NCBI GenBank assembly: GCA_030562195.1
Contig: JAUJPP010000007.1
Location: 23,929,769 to 23,993,768 of the forward strand
Length of the DNA stretch: 64,000 bases
DNA from: Nipponacmea schrenckii
Taxonomy: Eukaryota > Mollusca > Gastropoda > Lottiidae
Reading direction: 5' to 3'
Shown: positions 23,001-35,000 of the stretch, piece after piece
How positions within the stretch are numbered: position 1 is the first letter of the stretch
How the letters are laid out: the number at the start of each line of letters is the position of its first letter
Translations under genes and position numbers: made by a program
Notes under the pieces: generated by a model
What the model was told of the DNA's origin: nothing
Database searches by the model: none
What the model saw: the letters and a program-made list of their open reading frames with translations, nothing else

Positions 23001-26000
23001 TCTGGTACTTTCAACGGTTCAATGTGGTTCTAACACCATCATCAGGAATATAATGAATATCACTAATTGTTTTATTTATTCTTAACAATTTTACAACAAT
23101 ATCAACTTTGCACACTCTCAGAAGGGTGTTTATGAATGGCATGCACAAAATGAGTTTAATTTCATATAAAAGGTCGATAAATTAAATTTTCAGTGGAAAA
23201 TTCAAAGATGGAAATGTGCTCTGCCTAATTAAAAAAAGTATTTTGATTTGAATGACATGTTACCTGAAGACGACCTATCTGTACTCGAACACCGCCAACA
23301 TTTCCCTTCTTAAACTGAGCTAACAAATCCAAAAATTCTCCAAAATTATGTCCCCTAGAAAAATACAATTTCAGTTTCAAAATAGTAACACCAATGAAAC
23401 ATCTAATATATGGTGCATAGAGCGATGGTGATGGGCTCTAATCTTGGTTGTCATATTTCTTCAGGATTTTAGATGACCCATATGAACCTTAAATGGGGTG
23501 TGATTATTTGGGAAAGATTAATGCAAAGAGTTATGGCCACGGACCAGCTAGTAGAACCTTAATTGTTATTTCAGTGAAACATGCCTTCTTGTTTCATTCT
23601 CTATGTCCTTCTGTTGCTAAATGAAGAGCTAGTCATATCATTAATAGTTTCAGAGTTAAAATCAAACTTAATCTTATTGAGTTTAATCCTCAGGGCCCAG
23701 AACATGTAAATTTGTAGCTATGAAAGAAAAAAAGACAGATACAACTATTTTTTACAAGGATAACCACTTGGTTTCATAGTAACGGATCCTTTCTACCAGC
23801 TGGGCCTTGACCAAATACCTCTTGGGCATTGTTTTTTGTGGATTATCTATACCCATCTATAGCTGGGTTCACTGGAATAATAAGTGAAAATGACTTCCTT
23901 CAGGTCATTGGACTTTCATGATAACAGACAGCATTTGCTCAATGTAACCAAGGTAAAAACATCATGTACAGAACCAATGCTCTTACTGACTGTTTTATAG
24001 AACCTTACATAAAGCTTACCATACCTTATAGTATCTTCTCTAATCAACATACACCATGTAGGTCTACCTGACAATTTCCAACCCTTCGATAAAAACTGTA
24101 AATCGTTCTGAAAATAATTGTACATGATACATTATGTTATCTATATAACTTATGCCACTTGCTTCATAACAAAAAGTTGTTTCAGGTACTAATAACAAAA
24201 ATGCTGAAATACAAATCAAAACTATACTTAAAAACCAGATAATAGTTTGTCAAAACATTAAAAGAAGTAAATAATTTATTGGTATGAGTCAATATTTCAT
24301 TGTGAAAAGTGGTTTCAGGTGTCTGTAAGAGTGGACACATCCTCCCAGGCTCAACATCTGCTATATCTGACAAGGTGAAGAAACAAACTATCAACTTACT
24401 CTACAATCATCCATTACAAGAGAAATATCTTGTGCTAAATAAAAATCACTTAATTCAAACAACAGAGGATAACATAATACTGTTTTACTGCAGACACGAT
24501 ATATCTGAAAATATAATCATCAAGATGGTTTAAACATAAATTTCTAAAAATGAGATTTGGAAATTTTGATAATTGGTTACCAGGTTCCAGTTTGGGATAT
24601 AATTTTATTAAAAGTGGTGAAAAAATGGCTGCCAGTTTGCCAACTGAACATTGCATATATAATTCAAAGAAAATAGTAAACAACAAACTTTTAACAAGCT
24701 TAATTATGTACTTAATGGTTTACAAAGACATCACAACAGACATGATGGTGTACAAAGACATCACATCAGCATATGAAGCACAATAAAATGACATCAGCAT
24801 ATGGTGCACAATGATATCACATCAGCATATGGTTTACAAAGAAATCACAAGACACATCACAGCACCATACTAAAGTGTACAAAGACATCACAACAGCATA
24901 TGGACACGTCATGTTAAAGTCTTCTAAATCTGATTTACCTTTGATGTGCTGAGAACACCAAAAGGACGGCTTGGTCTACCAGTAAGCTCTAGTTTACGGT
25001 TTACTCCAAGAAATTCATAAGCTTTAGTGAGCTGTTTTGGAGACCAGATTTGTAAAGGTTCTATTTGGTGTGGTGTTTGTGTCTGTATACCATATGTAGC
25101 TAATAATTGTTGTAATCTAGATGTATCAGCTATCAATACAATCTGGATCACCAAATCAGGTGGGGTACCCTACAACAGGCAAGTATACACTTCAATAATT
25201 ATCAAAGATCTATACAGTGAAACCCCACCAAACCACATCCTCTATAAACCGGCTTTTCCTGTAAACCGGCATATTTGAAAAGTCCAAGCCGACCGCTATA
25301 AAATACAAAGGAGATAAACCCTGGTAATCTGGCATCCCCTCTAAACCACGATACGGCTTTGAAATCAAGTCCCAAAGTAGTTAATCTATGGTCTCTCTAA
25401 ACCGGCATCTGAATCGTATTAATTGAAGTTAATACGTTAACGGCATGAAAAATCAATACGACAATATTAATTAATCACTAACTCAACTAATTACGCTTTT
25501 ATGTATTACAACTTCTATGGGTAAATAGGCGACCCCTCAAAACCATCATTTATCACGGGTTTGATAGCCTGTCGGTTTCACTGTAATTGGAAAGTCTGAA
25601 GGAATAAGAGACAGGAATGGTACCAGTCATTTGTTTTCAAGGGTAAAATAACATTTGACAACTCTCTAAATTTAGGCATCTTTTATTATTCGGCATAAAA
25701 ATATACCAGAGGTGTTTCTTGGAAACAATGAATGAATTTTACCTGAAATTTGGAGTATCTGGTGCTAAATCTAGGTCTTTCTATAGCAGGTAAATATCTT
25801 CTTATAGGATCCAGCTCATTCACATTCACTATACCATTTACTACAAATATATATATCATAAATTTTAATCATTCTTCAATATCAAAATCAGATGCAACAT
25901 ACTACAAATTGGACAATTTCATAGAAACATTTGAACTAGAATCACAGTCACAAACCATTAGAAAAACAAATTTGATTTGTGAGTTGGTTACAGAAAGATG

Positions 26001-29000
26001 AACACCTTAAATTTATAAAATCCACACAAAATACTATTGTTTTGTGTTTTTTTGATTTTTATTCTAGTCTATTCAAAATTTTTCATCTATTAAAAATCAC
26101 CTTCTTCACAATGTCAAGGTATTATGAACTTAGACTAATACCTTGACATCATTGTACACTAAAGAATAAATCCAATCAGAGCCCTCGACAGAAATACTTT
26201 AAACAATATAGAATATTAAATTACAATATATAAGGTCTTCTTTACTGTCAAATTATTCAAGAAAAGAATGACTTACTTAACATTTGACTAATAAGATAAA
26301 CTGATTGACCCCACATAAAGACACCGGCTGAGGAGCCTTCAGGACTGGGTAGTCTCTCTTGACTTCCAGGATTTTTCTTTTCTAACTCTATCTTATCTGC
26401 TGGTACATAGTAATAATTAGGTATAAGCACACCTAGAAAATTACAAAAAATATTCAAATTTACATATCCACTTGATCAAACTGAAATTTGTTCTATAAGG
26501 GTAAATACTAAACTTAAAGCTTAAACTGGGTTTGGTGTTTGAAAACTTGGGAGACAAATTTCTCTGCAGTTATCTGTTGTTTTAGCCTAATTCTGCACAG
26601 CAGATGTCTAAGAACTCCCAAAAAGAATTTACTAATCTAAAAAGTTTACGTAAGCCTAGTAATAGTTTTGACAACTAGATTATTTTAGTTCAAACTTTCA
26701 AATACTTTCAGGGACACATTTCTCTAGATTATGGTAAATAGTTTTCATAAATTTGATCAAAAATTATTTTTACAACAAATAATAAACAGATTGCCCGTTT
26801 AAACTCACCTTCCTTACTGTGTAATAATAATGGTTTTAATTTCTTCATATACTCTTCAGCTTCCTGTTTTTTACCATGGAATATATCTGAAAATATTATT
26901 CAATTTCACTAGTCAGGTTATATTCATAACAATATAGTGGATTGTAGTCTTCTAGGCAATGGGTCAATGGTTTGAATCCTTAAGCCACCCACTTAACAGG
27001 CAAGGGGCCCTGCAAACTTGATAACAAAAATATTAAGGAATAAATATCCTTTTAAAAGATTATTTTCACTTTTTAATTCATATAATATAAGATAGCTTGC
27101 CAGGCAAGGTAACATACGCCCACTGGCAGCATTGAATTTGAAAAATAAATAGAGAAATAACTCAAAAAACATCCACTGAATTAATATTGAAGTTAAGGGC
27201 AAAAACTCAAAAACTGTTCATGGAAAATTGTTAATTTAGAACTTGACCACCATCTTATCTATTTCAATAATCATACCAAGTTTCATCAAATCTATTAAAA
27301 AATTGTAGCTTATTTTGCACCCACAAATATTTTTGAAGCAATTTTACTAAGTCAAGGGCAATAACCCAAAAACCATTTGTTAAAAAAAGTCAGAAATTCA
27401 AACTTGACTAACGTCTTATCAATTCTGATGCTTACAAGTTTCATCAAAATCCTTTGAAAATTAAAGCTTCTTATTGCAACCACAATAGAATTTTGACGCA
27501 ATTTTACTAAGTCAAGGGCAATAACTTAAAACAATTCATTGAAAAACTGTCAAATTCAAACTTGACTGAGGCCTAATCAATTCCAATGCTCACACCAAGT
27601 TTCATCAACATCCTCTGAAAAATTGGAGGATTTATTGCATCGAAACTAAAATTTTGTCAAGATTTTGCTAAGTCAAGGTCAATAACTCAAAAACCATTCA
27701 TGCGATAATTTCCATTTTCGAACTTGACCGAGATATCATCAATATATACATTTATACCAAGTTTCATTCAGATCGGATAAAAACTGTAGCTTCAAATGTG
27801 GATACAACCCAAATTTGACGCGTTTTTACTAAGTCAAGGGCAATAACTCAAAAACCGTTCATGTGATAATTTCCATTTTCGAACTTGACCGAGATGTCCT
27901 TAATATATACATGTTTACCAAGTTTCATTAAGATCGGATAAAAACTGTAGCCTCTATTGTGGATACAACCCAAATTTGACGCGTGTTTACTAAGTCAAGG
28001 GCAATAACTCACAAACTGCTCATGCAATTATTTCTATTTTCGAACTTGACCGAGATATCATCAATATATACATGTATACCAAGTTTCATTAAGATTGGAT
28101 AAAAACTTTAGCTTCAATTTTGGATACAACCCGAATTTGATGCGTTTTTACTAAGTCAAGGGCAATAACTCAAAAACCATTCCTGTGATAATTTCCATTT
28201 TCGAACTTGACCGGGATATCCTTAATATATACATGTATACCAAGTTTCATTAAGATCGGATAAAAACTGTAGCTCTATTGTGGAAACAACCCAAATTTGA
28301 CACGTTTTTACTAAGTCCAGGGCAATAACTCAAAAACCGCTCATGCGATTATTTCTATTTTCGAACTTGACCGAGACATAATCAATATATACATGTATAC
28401 CAAGTTTCATTAAGATCGGATAAAAACTGTAGCCTGTATTGTGGATACAACCCAAATTTGACACTTTTTACTAAGTCAAGGGCAATAACTCAAAAACCGC
28501 TCATGGATTATTTCTATTTTCGAACTTGACCGAGATATCATCAATATATACATGTATACCAAGTTTCATTAAGATCGGATAAAAACTGTAGCTTCTATTG
28601 TGGATACAACCCAAATTTGACGCGTTTTTACTAAGTCAAGGGCAATAACTCAAAAACCGCTCATGCGATTATTTCTATTTTCGAACTTGACCGAGATATC
28701 ATCAATATATACATGAATACCAAGTTTCATTAAGATCAGATGAAAACTGTACCCTCTATTGTGGATACAACCCAAATTTAACACGTTTTTACTAAGTCAA
28801 GGGCAATAACTCAAAAACCGTTCATGCGATAATTTCCATTTTCGAACTTGACCGAGATATCATCAATATATACATGTATACCAAGTTTCATTAATATCCG
28901 ATAAAAATTGTAGCCTCTATTGTGGATACAAACCAAATTTGACGCATTTTTCTTAAGTCAAGTGCAAGAACTCAAAAATCGTTCATGCAATAATTTCCAT

Positions 29001-32000
29001 TTTCGAACTTGACCGAGATATCATCAATATATACATGTATACCAAGTTTCATTAAGATCGGATAAAAACTGTAGCCTCTATCGTGGATACAACAAATGTG
29101 GACGGACGGACGGACGGGGGCGACAGCAATATACGTCCACATTTCCATGTGGGCGTATAAAAAGTAAAAATATCATGATAATTGATTATAGGTAAAGTAG
29201 GGGCCTGGATTGATTACTTGGGCAACAGTGTGGGCACTAGGCAACCCATTAGTTTGGTCTCAGTTTGCCCTTGATATTAAAATTAAAATCATCCATAGGA
29301 GAGGCAGATAATGTACACTATTACTGACATCTTCATAATAAAGGGTTTGTATTATATTATCATTATCTAGTTAAGGGGGAGAGGGGGCTGGCCAAAATTG
29401 GTCCTCTTGACTGCCTCAACATTGTCAACCTGTCAATCATTAAAATACTGATCCAACTTACTGTCAATAATAAAGTAGAGATAAAACATAGGCCATTCAC
29501 ATTCTATACCATCAAAATTCTATAACAAAACATATAATTATATGTAATAGTTTACATAAACATGAATTTAGCGACCAAATATATGTTACAGTTTTCTGTC
29601 TTAACACGAACATTGAACAAAATGATGCCTATGCTTTTGGAATGATGTCATAGAGTTACTAGTATGAAGCGGTTGTCATGGGTTCTTATTTCAGTTGGCA
29701 TGTGTAAGTTATCATAATTATTCTTGGAGACCAAGCTGTAAATTGGTACTGAATATACAGAAAAGACTTGCTAGTTTTTAACAAAATTTTATTCATCCTG
29801 TTTCTTTCTTAACACCCAATTTTTGGCCTACCTTAATTTCAGCAGGTCGATAATACTTTCTGTTTTTATCTTCTAATTCTGTTCTAAAGCCATCTCGTAA
29901 AAATCTCTTCATGCCATATTTTCCTTCTAATTTACGTTTTACTTTATCTAAGGCTCTTAGTTTAATAGGTTCTTCATGGATGGCAAAAGCTGGCCAACAA
30001 ACTGTAGGTAGTAAGGAAGCATCAGTGTTCTGAAAGTAAAATATAAATCAACATATAATCATGAAAGTGGATTATCTTTTTGCTGCCAGAGTATCACATC
30101 ATCCCTTTTGGTTACGTTGCATTAAAGTCTATGAGATCACTGAAATCTGTAAAAAGAAAAGATAAAGAGGTTGATTCAGAACTATTTCTACTTACAAGAC
30201 CATATGAACCATACCAACTGTTTTACGTTATAACTGAAGTCACTTACAATTTTGTTCCTTTAGTGACATTACAGTGTCTTCTATGAGATCACAGCAATAT
30301 GTGATAGATAACTTTGATTAAGTGATCATTCATTATAACTTTTTTGAGAAATCAGTCAGACATGCATGAATAGTTTTCTACCGATTTTGTCAGGTTTTAA
30401 CCACTTTTGCATCCTGTCTTCCGATCTACCTACGGGAAACCCAAATCTAACATTTTTTTCTTATCGTAACCATAATTTTCACGGGATTTATCGTTTTCAA
30501 TGTCAAAATTCTTTACCATAAATATATAAAATATTATTCCTTACTCGTATTTTAATTGCCAGGTAACATGCGGTCTCATCCCGTAATAATTTTATCATTG
30601 TCAGATTAATTAATCCCCAAATTAAGATGATAATTTAATCCGTCTTTCACCCGATAATATGTAATGGTGACTTGCAGAGTTTATTAACCAGAATAAGCTC
30701 TGCTAGTCACCATTATATTTTAATACATGAGATTACCAGACTAACCTTGGAATTGGATTCTCTGGGTAGAATAGATTCAAAGATAGTTCTGTTTCTATTA
30801 TGAGCATCAATATCTACATATACAACAGACCAGGCAGCTCCTATTTCACCAAATAAATTACAACCATTGACAGCTTCTAATGCCGCCTTTGCCATACCAA
30901 TTGAACTGTAAGACATAGTTAAACATTTACAATTCCAATCAGTAACATCAAACAAGTCACTAATTATTACTACAAACAGTCTTCTTCACAACCTTAACCT
31001 TAGCTGATTGATTGGGGGGGGGGGGGGGGGTAGAATGCCCAAACTGAATTGACTCTTGAGAGCACTCAGCAACAGACAATTTCTTACCTCGAGGAGGAAT
31101 GAAAAAATAGCATCTGATAGTTTAGCACATAACTCTGCCAATAAATCTAACATGGTATTTTCATTTCTCCAAGAATTCCTTGGTTTACTGGACATAAAAT
31201 GTCCTTTGTTAATGCCATGTTAAGCAAATGATTTAAGCTGTCTAAACATTTTAAATGAACAGTGTCAGTTTACCTTGCATGTAATTCAGTAGAACCATTA
31301 TTATATTTACTACCTCGTTCCCACATACCATAATCAGGGGTACGATAGGCTCTCTCTACATAAAATACTAAATTCTGTACAAAATGAACTTCGTCTGTAG
31401 TGAATATTATCTGTTATCAAACAAAGAAATACATGAACTATTTATTGAGGAAAATACATGGACATTTTAAGTTGTTGAATTGTTGTTGTCTGTGGATGCC
31501 TTAGCGTAATTACTTTTAAAACAATCACCAAATATAGGAAGTGCCTTTTGTTTCAAAATTCATGTATTCAAATCCACCAAGGCTCTCCTTTGCATCATGA
31601 TGAAATAAAATGAATGGACTTTTACATCCTACTCTTCAGTACCTTATGGGCTTATGAAGATGGACAACACCATACAGTGTGCAATGAGAAACAATGAGAA
31701 AAATTTTGCAAGTACAGCGGCATTAGCATTTTTGCGATTTCCAACTGTCAAGGGATCTTTCACAGACACAGCCTATGACACACGCGGCTTCGGTTTATTG
31801 TGCTATCTGAACGACTAGACGAATTCCATGTCAGTCCCTCCAACCTGCTTCAATGACTAGGGGAATACAGAGCTGAAAAATCCTAAAGTTCATCCCAACC
31901 TAAATTTGCCGAGCAAGTGTGTTACTAACTGAGCCACTACAGCTCCCTTTGCATCATGTCTTTTGAAAGCATTTAAGTTCTTAAAACGATTACCTTTAAA

Positions 32001-35000
32001 CCTGACGATATCATCTGGTTTAAAAATATCAAATATAAAGCAACACAGTCAATCTGTAAAAAAAAAAATGATGTTTCAGTAAATGCATTAATTTTTGCAT
32101 CTGTAAGGCAAACAAAATGTTTAATGCAGATGTGGATACTAGCGCTTTATAAATGTCCATAATATCATTTTTATTATTAAACAATATCTTCCAACATCTA
32201 TCTTTATGGATAACAAGTACTGCTTTAATGGGCAATGCAACATTGATGATGGCATAGCTTGAAAGAGAACCATCTTAAAAAAGAGGCATGGTTATATAGT
32301 GTTGAATCAGGAAAAATCCTTTTTTGTATAAGTTACTTTTACACAAAATGGAATGACGTTGTCAACATTTGGAAACAAATACTCGTTTAGAACTAAATTC
32401 AAAACCATACTTGTAAATGTCCATATTCTTCATCTGTATAAACAGGATCTCCCGTTATCATATCAAATGTTGAATGTAAGGCATATTGAGGCAGCTGATG
32501 TCGCTTGAATTGTTCTGCCTGTAAAAAAAAAATCAGTTTATACATGTACTTATAATTACTTTTCTTTTACCCATTAACAAGGATGGAATTTCATATATGC
32601 CATATGCCATAAATGTATAAACGGTTCACACTTTTAGTTTGACTGCACGTTAGTGGAGATAATTGAAATTGATCAAAATTCAAGAACAATATTCATCATT
32701 CTCATTCAGGAAAAGACGTCAAATTTTGAAAGAATACTGTAATCAGGTCTAACAACCAGACAACTGTATTTTTAATATCAACATCATATCACAAATACAA
32801 ATGGTGAAAAACTTGACCCATTGATATTTAAATGAAAGCTGATAATTATATTATCTTATTAGTTCGATATACAGTGAAACCCCTCTATCGGACCGTGATA
32901 ATTGCCTGTGTGGAGGGGTTGCAGGTTTACCTGTAGCAGTGGTAATACATAAAAGCATAATTACATACATAATCAATTGAATTAGTGATTAATAAGCAAG
33001 TGTCGTACAAACTTAGTTGTACCAGCAGTAACATCATTTATACTATCTCCTGTACAAGATGTAGCCAACAATACGTCGGCGAGACAATGAATTCGTTAAG
33101 GGTTCGCTTTAATCATCACCGATCTGACATCAACCTCAAAAAAACAAATAAAACAGTATCTAAACACTTTAACCAATCCAATCATCAATTAACAGACCTA
33201 AAAATTATTCCAATAGAACAGATATATGAACAACCTGGTATGAATACTAAGAAAGTTCGATTAATTCGTGAAAACTTTTGGATTAACAAATTACAAACCA
33301 TGCATCCGTTCGGCATGAATATCCAAGTAGACTTTCAGATTATACCCTTGGTTATTCAATACAATAGTACAGCTGGTCAAGTTCCTCGTATAATTATCCA
33401 CCTCTACAAACAATTGCAAGAAAAATTCCCAACAGTTTTTACAAACGATTTAGTTGTCTCCTATACCCGAAATAAAAATTTAAATGATATCTTGGTCCGT
33501 GGTAGATTACCTCTCCTTTCTTAGATTCATTTCTTTTCTCCTTATTTCTGATGTAACCACTATCTATAGAGTGCCTTTCCTCGTCATTATCTTCAACATG
33601 CTTTAAGGCTATGTCCCTTTTCTCCCTTTTTTCCATTAAACTTTTCATTTTCACAAGTAAAAAACATTTATTATAATTGATATTCCTTGATATTAATGTT
33701 CCTGTGGGAACCAGTAGTATTTTTTTACATTTCAGATTATAAAGATTATAGATGATTACTTGAACTTTTCATTTCATTTTTTTTGCACAACTGCACATAC
33801 AATTCCTTATCACTGGAGGTAATGCCTACATGCCTGTGCCTGTGCTTTCGTAACCTACAATCCCTAATCTTCAATTTATACAAATTCAGATGCCGGTTTA
33901 GAGAGACCAATAAACTATAGATTAACTACTTTGCGGTTTGAGTGGGTGCCAGTTTATCAGGGTTTCTCTGATGTATTATAGGCCCTATAGTGATTTGGCC
34001 GGGACTTTTCAAATATGCTAGTTTAGAGGGAAGCTCGTTTACAGGGAAGTCGGTTTAAAGAGGATGAGATTACGAGGGGTTTCACTGTATATCCTAATCA
34101 TGGAATGATTCTGTTCATAAGACAGCTTTAAAATATCATTACCTTATCTGCCTGTCGTATCCAACAAAACAGAATTCCTCTCATACATTTGACAGCTATC
34201 TGACCTAGTTCATGAGCTCGACCATTATCATCATCTATTCTCCTGAAATAAAGTTTGAATTAGTAAGGTGTAGTCTGCTATTTCAATCACTATGTAGCAT
34301 ATACCTTGTACAAACAAAGAAGTTTTAATATGATAATTTTTACATAAACGAAAAGAGTTTTAAATATTTTGCTCATTTTGAGCACTCTTTGAGATTGGGT
34401 TGAGAATCTCCTTATGAAGTGTTCACCATTTGTGTTATGCTTTACATTTAAGTACCGGTACTCTACAATTATTCTTTTCCTAATGTATAACAGTACTTTC
34501 TGAGCGCAAGTTCAGGAGTTAACTTGGAGAGCATATTGTGATACTATTGTAAGATTATGATTACCGTATATAAGAATGAAATGTACCTGTATGCTTGTGA
34601 CAGTGCCCATGCTGCTACAGAACAGTATATACTATCTCTAACATGTGATGTACGGCTGGTATTGTCTGCTGAACCAATGGAGGGAAATAATCCAAGACAA
34701 CAATTCTGATATTGTAATATCTGTCGTTTTACTGAAATAACAGTTTTCAATAAGAAATTAGGTCCATTTGGGAATAAATAACTATAGGAATAGGTATAAA
34801 ATTGATGGTTCAATAGGTTATATAATGAGGGTTTACATTTTAATGATGAAATAGATGCAAGTAAGTGTAAGTTATTGGGATGGAATTAGAAATATATAAT
34901 GCAAGATGCATTAACAATGTTGGTTCTCTAATTAAGCATGGTGGTTCTCTAAAGTTCTTTTATTTTCATATCATTTAATAAACATTACTGGTAAGCAGAG

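Noticed and set aside
31014..31030. G17 homopolymer as a G-quadruplex regulatory element
   Set aside because: A single uninterrupted run in an intron. More likely a homopolymer slippage or sequencing feature, and no context supports a function.
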